Part shown: positions 38,589 through 49,502 of the stretch, in pieces
Position numbering within the stretch: position 1 is the stretch's first letter
Layout: each line of letters starts with the position of its first letter
Source: Bacilli bacterium
GTDB taxonomy: Bacteria; Bacillota_I; Bacilli_A; ML615J-28; CAG-313
Assembly (NCBI GenBank): GCA_017398545.1
Contig: JAFQFT010000011.1
Location: forward strand, 49,642 to 113,641
DNA: 64,000 nucleotides
Direction: 5' to 3'
The notes under the pieces: generated by a model
Databases searched by the model: none
Told to the model about the DNA's origin: nothing
What the model saw: only the letters and a program-made list of their open reading frames with translations
Made by a program: the position numbers and the translations under genes

Positions 38589-40283
38589 TTAATCAATCTT
38601 ATTGATAATTTCCATAACTTCAGCTTTTAAGTTTTCAATAAAAGCCTCAGCTGAAGCTTTATCTTTATCTTTAATAGCAATATAAATCTTTAATTTTGGT
38701 TCTGTACCAGATGGTCTAAGAGCAAACCAACCACCATCTTCATATATATATTTAAGTACTAAAGACTTAGGAAGAGTAATTGGAGTTTCAACACCATTAG
38801 TTACACTTATACTCTTATCATAGTCTTCTACTGTAACAATAGGTTTTCCACCCATTGAAGCAATAGTTGCATTTTGGAAGTAAGACATAATCTTCTTAAT
38901 TTTTGCTTGACCTTCAAGGCCTGTTAAAGAAATGTTTTGAACACCTTCTAGGTAATAACCATATTCTTTATATATTTCATCAAGAACATTTACAAGTGTT
39001 TTACCTAATTCTTTATAATAAGATGCAACTTCTGCAAGTAAAAGTGTTGCTTGGAATGAATCTTTATCTCTTACAAATGGTTTAATAACTGAACCATATG
39101 ATTCTTCATATCCAAAGAAGAATGACTTTTCAGTATTTTCAATTAGTTTTGCTTGTTCACCGATAAACTTAAATCCTGTAAGTGTTTGTACAAGTGTTAA
39201 GTTATGTTTATCACAAATGTCTTTTGCAATATTAGATGTAACTATTGTATTGTAAACACAAGCATTCTTATCATGTGGTACATTAAGTGCTAAATAGTTA
39301 AGAAGAATTGCACCAGTTTGGTTACCAGTAAGAAGTACATATTCACCTTCATCATTAAGTGCAGCAATCCCCATTCTATCTGCATCTGGGTCAGTTGCAA
39401 TTAAAATATCAGCACCAACTTCACGTCCTAATTTTAGTGAATATTCAAATGCACTTGATTCTTCTGGATTAGGAGATTTTAAAGTAGAGAATTCTCCATC
39501 TGGAACCATTTGTTCTTTAACTGGAATAACTGTATAACCTTGTTCTTCTAATAATTCCACCATAAAAGCACAACCTGTACCATGAAGAGGAGTATAAACA
39601 ATTTTAATATTGTCTTTCTTAACTTTATTTACAGGGATAGTTTTAACTGCTTCTAAGTAAGGAACATCAACTAATTCATTAATTTCTAAAATTTTACCTT
39701 CTTTTACAAGTTCATCATAAGGTCTTACTTCAATATTAAACATGTCAGTAACATTATTAACTTCATTAGTTACACTATCAGCAAGATGAGGAATTAATTG
39801 ACATCCTTCATCATCATAAACTTTATATCCATTATATTGAGGTGGATTGTGGCTTGCAGTAATCATAATACCACCAGCACATTTTAAGTGTCTAACTGCA
39901 AAACTAAGTTCAGGAGTAGGACGAAGTGCTGTAAATAAATATACTTTCATACCATTAGTTGCAAGAACTTGTGCAGCTGCTTTAGAAAATTCAACTGATC
40001 CACGTCTACAGTCATATGCAATAACACATCCTTTTTCTTTTGCGTTATCATACTCTTTAACCATAAAATTCATGAATCCTACTGTTGTTTTTCTAACAAT
40101 ATATTCATTCATTCTATTTGTACCCATGCCTACAATTCCTCTTAGACCTGCTGTACCAAATGCAATATCAAGACCAAATGCATCTTCTAATTCTTTTTCA
40201 TCCATTTGTTCGATTTGTTTTAATTCTTCTTCTTTTACATGAGCTTTCCATAATTCTACTTTTTTTAATATTTCTTGATTCAT
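38589..40283 (-). CDS. pgcA: Alpha-phosphoglucomutase / phosphomannomutase
   Basis: Moves phosphate between C1 and C6 of glucose (or mannose), linking glycogen, cell-wall sugar nucleotides and glycolysis. The 564-residue protein matches Bacillus PgcA in length, with FGTAGLRGIVGMGTNRMN, the catalytic serine in ITASHNPPQYNGYKVY, the metal loop TDPDADRMGI, FGYEESYGSV and the phosphate-binding end RPSGTEPKLKIY. It lies between the ROK kinase and pgi genes. Confidence 0.96.
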   Translation of the reverse strand: MNQEILKKVELWKAHVKEEELKQIEQMDEKELEDAFGLDIAFGTAGLRGIVGMGTNRMNEYIVRKTTVGFMNFMVKEYDNAKEKGCVIAYDCRRGSVEFSKAAAQVLATNGMKVYLFTALRPTPELSFAVRHLKCAGGIMITASHNPPQYNGYKVYDDEGCQLIPHLADSVTNEVNNVTDMFNIEVRPYDELVKEGKILEINELVDVPYLEAVKTIPVNKVKKDNIKIVYTPLHGTGCAFMVELLEEQGYTVIPVKEQMVPDGEFSTLKSPNPEESSAFEYSLKLGREVGADILIATDPDADRMGIAALNDEGEYVLLTGNQTGAILLNYLALNVPHDKNACVYNTIVTSNIAKDICDKHNLTLVQTLTGFKFIGEQAKLIENTEKSFFFGYEESYGSVIKPFVRDKDSFQATLLLAEVASYYKELGKTLVNVLDEIYKEYGYYLEGVQNISLTGLEGQAKIKKIMSYFQNATIASMGGKPIVTVEDYDKSISVTNGVETPITLPKSLVLKYIYEDGGWFALRPSGTEPKLKIYIAIKDKDKASAEAFIENLKAEVMEIINKID

Positions 40284-40286
40284 ATT

Positions 40287-41168
40287 CTAATTCTCTTCCT
40301 TTCCATAACGATCAACGAAATTGCAATAAGCACCTAATATTCCACCATCATTTTTAAAATGTGCAGGAATTATATCTAATGTACTTTGGAATCCATCTAC
40401 TAAGTAGTAATCTGCGTATCTATTGATTTCAAAACCAAAGTCATCTCTTGCAGAAATACCACCACCAATAATAACTGCTTCAGGATTAAAGATATAAACT
40501 AAGTTAGCAATACCCTTACCAAGATTACGATAGAATTCTCCAACTACAAGTTGAGCAACTTTATCTCCTTGATCGTATAAGTCAAATACATCTTTTCCTT
40601 CTTCTACTTCTAAGCCGCGCAATTTTGCACTTTTTAGCAGTGCTGTCATTGACGCCATTTTTTCCCAATGAACACCATCTACAAGCATTCTACCAATTTC
40701 ACCAGCATTATAGTTATTACCACGCCAAATTTTATTATTAACAACAATAGCACCACCAATACCAGTACCAACTGTCATAACTAAATAAGTATTATATTTA
40801 GAACCAGCTCCCATTTTACATTCACATGCTGCAAAACTATTTACATCATTATCTGCAACAATACGAAGTCCTAGTTCTTCCATAAATAGCTTTTCAAAAT
40901 CCCATTCACCAAACTGAGGAATGGCATCAGGAGGAGTAATCATGCAACCTTTATCAAAGTTTATACTACCGGCACAAGAAATTCCTACCCCTTCAATATC
41001 AGGATGTTTCTTTTGAACTTTCTTTGCAGTAGATATTAACCTTTCAGTGACATCTTTATGTCCTCTTTTATAATTTGTTGGGAACATACTTTTTTCTAGG
41101 ATATTTCCATTTTCTATTACTCCATATTTAATATTTGTTCCACCAATATCAAAACATAATAATTTCAT
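40287..41168 (-). CDS. ROK-family sugar kinase
   Basis: A 293-residue ROK protein without a DNA-binding domain, so an enzyme rather than a repressor. Phosphate-binding LCFDIGGTNIKYGV and TVGTGIGGAIVVNNKI, catalytic Asp in ADNDVNSFAACE and the C-terminal IGGGISARDD are present. The zinc motif CxCGxxGC of ROK glucokinases is absent (GVHWEKMASMTALLK at that place), which suits the beta-glucoside kinase/ManNAc kinase branch. Position next to pgcA and pgi suggests glucose or a glucoside as substrate; this is not certain. Confidence 0.88.
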   Translation of the reverse strand: MKLLCFDIGGTNIKYGVIENGNILEKSMFPTNYKRGHKDVTERLISTAKKVQKKHPDIEGVGISCAGSINFDKGCMITPPDAIPQFGEWDFEKLFMEELGLRIVADNDVNSFAACECKMGAGSKYNTYLVMTVGTGIGGAIVVNNKIWRGNNYNAGEIGRMLVDGVHWEKMASMTALLKSAKLRGLEVEEGKDVFDLYDQGDKVAQLVVGEFYRNLGKGIANLVYIFNPEAVIIGGGISARDDFGFEINRYADYYLVDGFQSTLDIIPAHFKNDGGILGAYCNFVDRYGKEEN

Positions 41169-41181
41169 AACATACTCCTTC

Positions 41182-44100
41182 TTAAATTATTTGAATATCA
41201 TCAACTACAATTTGTAATTTATTACGCATTGTAACCATACCAGTAATTATCACAATTGAACCAATTGTTAGATTTTGTAATCGATTATAAATTCTTGGAA
41301 ATAGTGTTAATTCTATTTCGTTCATATTATCTTCAAGTGATGCAAAAGCCATTAATTCATTATTCTTGGTTTTAATTTCTCTAATTTTTGTTAAAATACC
41401 AAGTGTTCTAATTTGCATATTTTCTTTAGCATCTTTAATAAATATAAGCTTTTTAGATTCATATATACTTGCATATTGTTTAAAGAAATTATACTTAATA
41501 TTAAGTCCCAATACTTCTTTTTCCTTTTCAAGTAAGACACCATATGAATATTCTTCATCAGTATAAGTTACACCTTTCATACCTGGAATACCTTCATAAT
41601 CAAGTAAATTAATATGAAGTTCAGCTGATTCTATCATTGATTTTTTAGTTAAATTAAAACAATCAAGTGCACCACTATAAATTATATTATTAACTAAACT
41701 AAATGGAATAATATCTTTTGTTCTGATTAAGAAATCTTTAAATGAAGTAAATTTACCCTTTAGACGCTCTTCCATAATTTCTTTTGCTTTAACTTCACCT
41801 AAACCTTTGATAATTGTAAGTGGAAATAAAATTTTAGTATTTACAGATACAAAATAATTAAGTGATTCATTAATATTAGGTCCAAGCACATCAATATTTT
41901 TTCTTAATGCTTCTTTATAATAACTTACAATATCACTATTACTACCAATGAATGTTGTCATTAAAGTAGACATATAATATGTTGGATAATGACATTTTAA
42001 ATAAGCGGTTTGATATGCAAGTTTAGCATATGCAACACTATGTGCTTTATTAAATCCATAATCAGCAAACTTTACAATATAATCATATATCTCTTCTGCA
42101 ACACGCCTTTCATATCCTTTTTTCATACTTGATTCAATGAATGAGATACGTTCTTGTTCTAAAATATCTTTCTTTTTCTTAGATACTGCACGTCTTAAAA
42201 TATCAGCACGACCAAGAGTGTATCCCGCAAATTTTACCGCTATTTGCATGATTTGCTCTTGATATACAATTGTTCCATATGTTTCTTTTAAAATAGAACG
42301 AAGATCTTCGTGTGGGTATGAAACTATTTCCTCACCAAACTTTCTTTTAATAAATGTTGGAATAATATCCATTGGACCAGGTCTATAAAGTGCAAGCGCA
42401 CTAATAATATCATCAAGCGACGAAGTTTTTAACTCCTTAATAACTTTGCTCATTCCAGCAGATTCTAATTGGAACACACCCACTACATCTCCTTGCGCAA
42501 GCATTTTAAATACTTCAGAGTCATTTTCTTCTTTAGGCATCATAAAGTCTTGATTATCTAACTTGATAAGTTCAATTGTCTTACTAACATTAGTTAAGTT
42601 CTTTAAACCTAAAAAGTCCATTTTTAAAAGTCCTAATGATTCTAGATCACTTGCTTCAAATTGTGTTTGATAAATTCCGTCTAATCCATTATCAAGAGCA
42701 GTATAATTAACTAACGGATATTTTGTAATAATTATCCCTGCTGCATGAGTAGATACATTTCTAGGTAGTCCTTGTATTTTACAAGCTACACTTAATAACT
42801 TGTTTATATCTTCATATTCATCCATTAATTGTTTAAGAGTATCTGATTTTTCAATTAAACTAACAAGTGATGGTTGATGAATTTTATAGTTTTCTAATTC
42901 TTGATTTATAATTTTTAATACTTGTTTTAAATGTGTATCTTTTGTTTTATAAACTCTTGCAGCATCATTAATTGCAAGTTTAACTTGGAATGTACCAAAT
43001 GTACCAATATGTGCAACACGTGATGCTCCATATCTTTTACCAACATATTCAATAACTTTATCCCTTTCATCATCAGGAAAATCTATATCAATATCAGGCA
43101 TTGTAACACGTTCTTCATTTAAGAAACGCTCAAACAATAAATTATATTTTATCGGATCTACATCAGTAATACCAAGGCAATAAGCTATTAAACTAGCCCC
43201 TGCTGATCCTCTTCCAGGGCCAACATAAATATTACTTTTTTTCGCAAATTTTACATAATCCCATACGATCAAGAAATAATCAGAAAAACCCATTTTAACA
43301 ATCGTATCATACTCTTTTTTAAGGCGTTCTATATATATAGACTGATTTACATTTGGAAGAGACTTTAATCTTTTCTTAAGTCCCATAACACTTAATTCAT
43401 ATAGATATTTATCAGCATCAACATCATCACTGAATTTAGGTAATTGGAATTTACCAAATTCTATTTCTACATTACATTTATCACTAATAATTTTAGAGTT
43501 TTCTAATAAGACAGGATATTTACCAAATAAGAATTCAATTTCCGATGATTCATATAAATAACTATTAGATTCAGATTCAGTAATATTAACTAAGTTTGCA
43601 TTATTACCAATTGACTTAAGAAGTGTATACGCATCAACATCGCTTGGGCTTAAATAATATACTGGTTGTATCGCAACCATTTTAACACCATTACTATTTA
43701 AAATTTGATAATAATTGTCGAAATTATTTCGGTCGGTTAACGTTGTTAAACTAATACCTACATATACATTAACAAACACTGATTCAAGTATTGATAAATG
43801 CTCTTTTAGTTTACTTATATTTTTACTTTTTAAATAGTTATAAATAACACTATCGAGTCCAGGTGTAACACAAAGTACACCTAATGAACATTTCCTTAAA
43901 TCTTCAATATCAATTGGTTGATGAAATGTTTTATAACGACTAGATATACGCATTAAATTACGATAACCCGCAATATCCATTGCGTATAATAAAATATTAC
44001 TTATAACTCCATTTAAATTATATGGAACTTTTAATCCAATAATTGGTTTTATACCTGCTTTTTTACAAGCATTATAGAACTTTATAGTGCCATGCATTAC

Positions 44101-44226
44101 ACCTTCATCAGTTACCGCAAGGCTTTTATATCCATATAATTTTGCTATTTCTACTAAAGAATCAATGCCACATGTACTTTGTAACATTGAATATTCACTA
44201 CGAACATATAAAGGAACAAATTCCAT
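41182..44226 (-). CDS. dnaE: DNA polymerase III alpha subunit DnaE
   Basis: Replicative C-family polymerase, 1014 residues. N-terminal PHP domain (YVRSEYSMLQSTCGID and LAVTDEGVMHGTIKFY, about 1-200), palm with the catalytic PDIDIDFPDDER (about 375) and GPGRGSAGASLIAYCLGI, fingers YRPGPMDIIPTFIKR, HhH and a C-terminal OB domain (IVIITGMVTMRNKLQIVVDD). It lacks the exonuclease insert of PolC, so it is DnaE. I take the ATG at 44226 because AAGGAG precedes it; the upstream ATG adds nine residues without a ribosome site. Confidence 0.97.
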   Translation of the reverse strand: MEFVPLYVRSEYSMLQSTCGIDSLVEIAKLYGYKSLAVTDEGVMHGTIKFYNACKKAGIKPIIGLKVPYNLNGVISNILLYAMDIAGYRNLMRISSRYKTFHQPIDIEDLRKCSLGVLCVTPGLDSVIYNYLKSKNISKLKEHLSILESVFVNVYVGISLTTLTDRNNFDNYYQILNSNGVKMVAIQPVYYLSPSDVDAYTLLKSIGNNANLVNITESESNSYLYESSEIEFLFGKYPVLLENSKIISDKCNVEIEFGKFQLPKFSDDVDADKYLYELSVMGLKKRLKSLPNVNQSIYIERLKKEYDTIVKMGFSDYFLIVWDYVKFAKKSNIYVGPGRGSAGASLIAYCLGITDVDPIKYNLLFERFLNEERVTMPDIDIDFPDDERDKVIEYVGKRYGASRVAHIGTFGTFQVKLAINDAARVYKTKDTHLKQVLKIINQELENYKIHQPSLVSLIEKSDTLKQLMDEYEDINKLLSVACKIQGLPRNVSTHAAGIIITKYPLVNYTALDNGLDGIYQTQFEASDLESLGLLKMDFLGLKNLTNVSKTIELIKLDNQDFMMPKEENDSEVFKMLAQGDVVGVFQLESAGMSKVIKELKTSSLDDIISALALYRPGPMDIIPTFIKRKFGEEIVSYPHEDLRSILKETYGTIVYQEQIMQIAVKFAGYTLGRADILRRAVSKKKKDILEQERISFIESSMKKGYERRVAEEIYDYIVKFADYGFNKAHSVAYAKLAYQTAYLKCHYPTYYMSTLMTTFIGSNSDIVSYYKEALRKNIDVLGPNINESLNYFVSVNTKILFPLTIIKGLGEVKAKEIMEERLKGKFTSFKDFLIRTKDIIPFSLVNNIIYSGALDCFNLTKKSMIESAELHINLLDYEGIPGMKGVTYTDEEYSYGVLLEKEKEVLGLNIKYNFFKQYASIYESKKLIFIKDAKENMQIRTLGILTKIREIKTKNNELMAFASLEDNMNEIELTLFPRIYNRLQNLTIGSIVIITGMVTMRNKLQIVVDDIQII

Positions 44227-44257
44227 TGGCTCTCTCCTTACATAATAATCCATTCTT

Positions 44258-44286
44258 ATTATACAATATTTGGAAATTTATTTCAA
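44258..44286 (-). promoter_or_regulatory. Sigma-A promoter of the dnaE operon
   Basis: Minus strand TTGAAA (44281-44286), 17 bases, TATAAT (44258-44263). Confidence 0.8.
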
Positions 44287-44318
44287 ACGATAATAGAATA
44301 TTTTAATTAAATACTTTT

Positions 44319-46490
44319 TTAAAAAGACTTTCTTTTAGTTTTTTTAATTAATAAGTAGCCAACAAAACCTAACCCTGTTAAAGAAAAGATTGATATACAA
44401 ATAATAATAATACTTTTTAAATAACTAGTTGGTTTAATTTTTTCATAATACTCAAGATAGGAATTAGAATTACTTAGTACATTTAATACTTTTAAATTAT
44501 CCTTAGTTACATCATGTACAATATTTATAGAATTTAACCTTCCATCTTCATAGATAATCTCAATATTAGAATCAAATATTTTATCTTGTACAACTTCTGA
44601 AACTAATACCTCTTGTATATTTCCATCTCCTAAATCATAACATAAGTAAACTTTTAAACTATTTGATGAAACTAATTGATTAGATGAACAAATTTGTTCT
44701 TGATCATTATCAACTATTTTCAAATACATAAAAGTTTTATCCAAGTCACTTACACTTAAATTAATACTAAATCTTTCTTCTTCAATTGTTTTATTTAAAA
44801 TAATATTTGGTACTTCTTTTAAATAGTTAAATACAACTTGTTTTTCTAATTCATAATAATATTCTTCTTCTCTATCAATAAAAACTACCCCATTTAACAT
44901 ATAAGAAGAAAGTCTTTTTTCACTATACGGAAAACTAATAACTAATACATCATCAATAATTTCATAATTAGAATAACTCTTATTATCTACTAAAACATCT
45001 TTTACAACTTGTTTATTTAATTCAATATTAATAAAAGCTATATCATTATTAATAGTTACTCCATCTATATATTTAATATTTTCTTCTTTATAATAGTTAG
45101 GAACTATATATATATGATAACTCTTCACTTTACCATTAATATTAGTTATTTCAATATCATATTCTCCAGGATCATTAAGTCTGTTTCCATAATAAATTGT
45201 TTCACCATTTAGTTTTGCAGCACCAAAAAATTCTAATACTTTTCATTCATTATATATTCCATTATTAATAAAATTTGTATATTCATCAATAATTAATTTT
45301 TTATATAGCGTTGTAATAAGATTATTATTATTTAAAACCTTATACTCTATTTCATACATTCCACACATTGTTTTATCAAAATACGGACTAATACTTCCTA
45401 TCTCTATAGATATATCTGTAAACCAAGATTCTACTAATACATTTGATGTATCTAAATAATTTAAATTAAAGTAATTTAAAATTTTATCACTTTCTTTAAT
45501 TATTTCATATTCAAAAACTTTAATTATATTTACTATATTATCTATAGAGTATAAATATAAGTTTCCATCTATGACTTTATAATCATATACTTTACCTAAA
45601 ACATCTAATTTTTTATCTTCTTTATATTCAGTTTGAGTACTTGTAAATAAAGCTTTTTTAGTTTTATTAAACAGCAATTCTTTATTAACAGACTTATGAT
45701 GATTTATTAATTCTACATCATCTGTAGTATTTATTTGATAATATCTTACCGTTTTAAAATCTTTTTCTAGTTTATAAATATAATAACTTTTATTTAATTT
45801 TAATAAAACATATATTTTCGTATCTTTTATATATATATTTTTAACGCATTCATAAGCACTATTTTCATCAAAATAATATACATCTAAAACATTAAATTCA
45901 TCATCAATTTTTACTAAAATACTTTTAAATTCATTAATGTTTCCATGATTAATAAACTCAGAATTATTAGTTATTCCATTTTTAAAAATCGTTATATAAA
46001 AGAACTCCCCATCATAAACTAAGTTATTAACACTCATGTATCCATCACTATTAAATAACCTTTTATAATCTTCATCTAGTTCATAATTTAAATTATATAT
46101 AACTGCATCTTCATATTCATTACCAATAACATAAATTGAATTATTTATCTCATAAATATTTTCAATAAATAATCCATCAAAAGATTTATATTTTAATGAT
46201 TTATTGAATTTATTAAACACAACTATATTAGAATTATTCTCACTATTAGAAATTAAATATATATTATTTATAGTTTCTAAAGTTTTAGTAATCACATAGT
46301 TTTCAATAAAATATTCTTTTTCCTCATAATACAAATAACTATCAGTATTTTGATTTGTTACATAAGATGATTCATTTACAGCACATATATTATTAGCATT
46401 CAAATTATTACTAACAACAGTTTCATAATTATAATTACAACCAAAGTTAAAAACATTTAAAAAATTAAAAATTAAAAAAAACATCTTCAT
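44319..46490 (-). pseudogene. Surface protein split by an in-frame TGA, paralogue of the upstream gene
   Basis: The frame from the ATG at 46490 (a lipobox-like FNFGC follows the signal segment) runs to a TGA at 45243-45245 and then stays open in the same frame to 44319. Read through, it is 723 codons: signal, a long Asn/Tyr-rich region resembling the upstream 632-residue protein, a domain AKLNGETIYYGNRLNDPGEY, and a C-terminal membrane anchor followed by KKTKRK. The TGA aligns with a Gly in the paralogue, so GGA to TGA is a simple origin. The anchor part has only a GTG at 45128 as start, without a clear ribosome site. Start overlaps the upstream stop as ATGA. Confidence 0.75.
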
Positions 46491-48385
46491 TTTACTTTTC
46501 TTCCTAACAATGTAAATGTAGAGATACTTACTAATAAAGTAACAATTGGTATGACAATATACCAAATATTGTTTTGATAATCACTTTTAATTATTTTATT
46601 GGTAACAGGATTTTCAACAACTAAAGCTATACTCTTTTCTTCAGTTTCTACATCTTTTAAATTAATATTTTGATTTACATAACTATCTAATTCCTTAGAG
46701 ATAGGACTTTCTACAACTTCAAAGTTATATATTAAATTATTATTATATCCGACAACATTTAATTCATAACTTCCTGGTTTATTAATAACATAACCATTAT
46801 CTATTTTCTTATTATTTAAATATCCAATTCCAGTAAATGACAAAATAACACCTTTAGTATATATATTATCATCATCTATATTTATATCGTTTAGGACTAG
46901 TATATCTTTTCTCATTACAAGGTCAAAGAAATCAAACTTATAATAATAAACTAAGTTATATAATCCATGAAGGTTTTTATCAAAATAAAGATTAGATAAA
47001 TAATCATCTTCTGTAATTTCACTATTATTACACATAATAACTGGATTAATATTTTCTAAGCCATTTACACTCCCAAAAGTTTTTGCATAAACCAAACTAT
47101 ATTCAAATGAGTTTAAATTTTCATAATATATAAGATCTAAATTACCAAGTTCATTAAAATAACATCTACTATAAATTCTATTATCAAGTGTAAATTTAAG
47201 TTTTTTATCATTAATAGTTCTTATATATGTTGGATAATTTTCATTCTTACTATAAGATGTATAAAGTAAACTAATCTCGTTATTAATAACATTTAAATCT
47301 ACTCCTACCGCATAAGGATCATAGTATGTATCAAGCTTTTTAAGTGATAAATCTTTAGTAATTTTATAAAGAACCATTTCATCATTTTTTAACTCTTCAT
47401 TATACACACTACAAAAATAATATAAATTATTTAAATCAGACTTAATATTTATATCTTTTACTAATGTAATAGTACCTAAATATTTAGAACTAATTAAGTT
47501 TAAATCATCATTTAATTTATAAATAATAACCACTGGTATTCCCATATTATAATAATGTTTAACAACATATAAACTATCTAAATATGTACTTACATTTATA
47601 TAATCAATTCCTAGTTCTCCTAGGTTTAAATATTTATTAATTTCAAATGTATCAATGTCAATTTTAAAAACAAAACTATCTTCTAAATAACTAGTATGAT
47701 TAAAATCATCACTTGATGAAGTTGTATATCCACTTAAAAAGATATTATTATGATTTATAATGATATTTTTGACTGTATCTACATTATTACCTTTTAAAAC
47801 CCTCTCTTTTAGTAAATTACCATTTAAACTATATTCTGCTAAATAAACATCTAAAGAGTCTGTAAAAAGATTACCAATTAAATATAATTTATTATTCTCT
47901 TCATTAAATATCATATCAACAAAACCAAATAAATCACTCTTAAATAATAAAACATCAAAACTATTATCCTTATAACGATATTTTAAATATACATCCTCTT
48001 CGTTTTCAAGCACAAATACATCACAAGTAGGAGTTATGACTCTTTTTAGAATATTAGTATTTTCATATTTAAACTCTTCTAGTTTATTAATGTTTTTAAT
48101 ACCATTATTTAAAAGAAAATCAGTTGATACAACCTCTATTTCACGAGTAAATTTTCGATCTGTAATATCTTCAACATAAGTTGCAGAGTATATTCCTTCT
48201 ACATTATAATTAATGTTTGTCTCTATTAACTTATAGCCTGGATATTCAAGTGTATCAACACTTCCAATTGTTACAAATAATTTTTTCAGCATATTTGTAG
48301 ATGCTGCTTTTAGATTAATTAAATTTATTGTTCCAATAACTAATAGAACAAAGAATATAATTAATACTTTAAATAATTTTTTCAT
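46487..48385 (-). CDS. Large membrane-anchored surface protein
   Basis: A 632-residue exported protein: N-terminal signal segment (about 5-25), a long Asn/Asp/Tyr-rich region with repeated strands like NNIFLSGYTTSS and NKLYLIGNLF (possibly a beta-propeller), a short Ig-like domain near the C-terminus (GYLNNKKIDNGYVINKPGSY), and one membrane anchor (IWYIVIPIVTLLVSISTF) ending GRKVK. There is no sortase motif. It is probably held in the membrane with the bulk outside. The next gene is its paralogue. Confidence 0.78.
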   Translation of the reverse strand: MKKLFKVLIIFFVLLVIGTINLINLKAASTNMLKKLFVTIGSVDTLEYPGYKLIETNINYNVEGIYSATYVEDITDRKFTREIEVVSTDFLLNNGIKNINKLEEFKYENTNILKRVITPTCDVFVLENEEDVYLKYRYKDNSFDVLLFKSDLFGFVDMIFNEENNKLYLIGNLFTDSLDVYLAEYSLNGNLLKERVLKGNNVDTVKNIIINHNNIFLSGYTTSSSDDFNHTSYLEDSFVFKIDIDTFEINKYLNLGELGIDYINVSTYLDSLYVVKHYYNMGIPVVIIYKLNDDLNLISSKYLGTITLVKDINIKSDLNNLYYFCSVYNEELKNDEMVLYKITKDLSLKKLDTYYDPYAVGVDLNVINNEISLLYTSYSKNENYPTYIRTINDKKLKFTLDNRIYSRCYFNELGNLDLIYYENLNSFEYSLVYAKTFGSVNGLENINPVIMCNNSEITEDDYLSNLYFDKNLHGLYNLVYYYKFDFFDLVMRKDILVLNDINIDDDNIYTKGVILSFTGIGYLNNKKIDNGYVINKPGSYELNVVGYNNNLIYNFEVVESPISKELDSYVNQNINLKDVETEEKSIALVVENPVTNKIIKSDYQNNIWYIVIPIVTLLVSISTFTLLGRKVK

Positions 48386-48442
48386 ATGTTCACCTCTTTC
48401 ACTTATATAATTAGCAAAAGGGTGCCAAATTGCTCTTTTAAA

Positions 48443-48472
48443 ATGAAAAAAAATCCTAAAATTTTTTTAGGA
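48443..48472 (-). terminator. Terminator of the flavoprotein-methyltransferase operon
   Basis: TCCTAAAA (48454-48461) pairs with TTTTAGGA (48465-48472); TTTTTTTTC follows on the minus strand. Confidence 0.85.
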
Positions 48473-48473
48473 C

Positions 48474-49502
48474 TTATTTTTTTAAGTGTTCTTCTATTTT
48501 TTTCATTACAGATAAAAACATATTTGTATCTTTAAGAGGTGGTAAAACAAATACCTCAGTTGATGCGTGGTCAACACTAGGTGTGTTACTTAAGACAAGA
48601 ATTGATTTAGTAAATGTATCGTTTTGAAAGAAATTTTCAGGAAGTGCAATTAAACTTTTAATTGTTCCTTTTTCTCTTAACATTTCTTTAAATAAATCAT
48701 TTCCTTTTTGACTAAAAAAGTCTTTATCAATTAAGTAAATATATGTAACATCACCTTTTAATTCTAAGAAATGCTCTATCGCAAGATATGGGAAATATCT
48801 TACCCCTTTTTCATATAAAGGAGAGTGATATAACGCATTTTCATAGTTATAAGTTGCGATATCACTTACAACAACATCAATTTCACTAGGTAAGAAATCT
48901 AAACAATCTTCATGATACATATCTAGCATTGTATTCATCATATTAGCTTTCATTGTCGCAACGCTTGCCATTAAACTATGATTATCAAAACCAATTAAAC
49001 GAACATCTTGTTCTAAATGATTAACAATTGTAAAGGCAAGATTACCTACACCAAAGTTAAAATCAAGTAAATTTATATTTTCTTTAGCACATGAATATTT
49101 AACAAGTTCTGTAAGAATAATTGCTATTGCATCAGGTGTAATTAAGTCAAGTGGAAAGTTTACATTCTTAAATCCTTTAATATCAAGTAGTAAAAATGCA
49201 CGCCTTACTTCTTCAGAGTTTACTCCTGTTTTTTCTAAATATTCTTTTAATTCATCTAATTTTTGTTTTATTTGTTCTTCAATTTTTTCCTCATCGACTT
49301 TTATTTCATCACCATCTAAAAAGTATCCTGCACATTTTAAAAGACACTCAAAAAAGTTAGTATGAGGTTTTTCGACATTATAATTTGTAACATCAGTATT
49401 TTCATATAACTCATCAGTTGTACCATCAAAATACAACATTGCGCATTCATCAAATGTATCAACAATCTTTAATATTGTATCGTTATTTATCTTATTTGAC
49501 AT
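48474..49502 (-). CDS. YtxK-like class I SAM methyltransferase-fold protein
   Basis: A 342-residue protein like Bacillus YtxK: an N-terminal helical part (1-125) and a Rossmann methyltransferase domain related to N6-adenine DNA methylases. Motif I is LLDFNFGVGNLAFTIV. The catalytic motif IV, NPPY in true adenine methylases, reads SDIATYNY here, so DNA methylation activity is doubtful. No specificity subunit or restriction enzyme is nearby. It starts at the TAATG overlap with the preceding flavoprotein gene. Confidence 0.8.
   Translation of the reverse strand: MSNKINNDTILKIVDTFDECAMLYFDGTTDELYENTDVTNYNVEKPHTNFFECLLKCAGYFLDGDEIKVDEEKIEEQIKQKLDELKEYLEKTGVNSEEVRRAFLLLDIKGFKNVNFPLDLITPDAIAIILTELVKYSCAKENINLLDFNFGVGNLAFTIVNHLEQDVRLIGFDNHSLMASVATMKANMMNTMLDMYHEDCLDFLPSEIDVVVSDIATYNYENALYHSPLYEKGVRYFPYLAIEHFLELKGDVTYIYLIDKDFFSQKGNDLFKEMLREKGTIKSLIALPENFFQNDTFTKSILVLSNTPSVDHASTEVFVLPPLKDTNMFLSVMKKIEEHLKK

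Noticed and set aside
40118..40357. Plus-strand frame spanning the pgcA/ROK junction
   Set aside because: Antisense of two conserved genes.
45243..45245. TGA read as Trp (Mollicutes code)
   Set aside because: TGA ends other genes here, in overlaps such as ATGA at 46487-46490 and TTGA at 32974-32977; all Trp sites in conserved genes use TGG; the paralogue has Gly at this site.
45243..45245. TGA as selenocysteine codon
   Set aside because: The site aligns with Gly, not Cys, and no redox motif is near.
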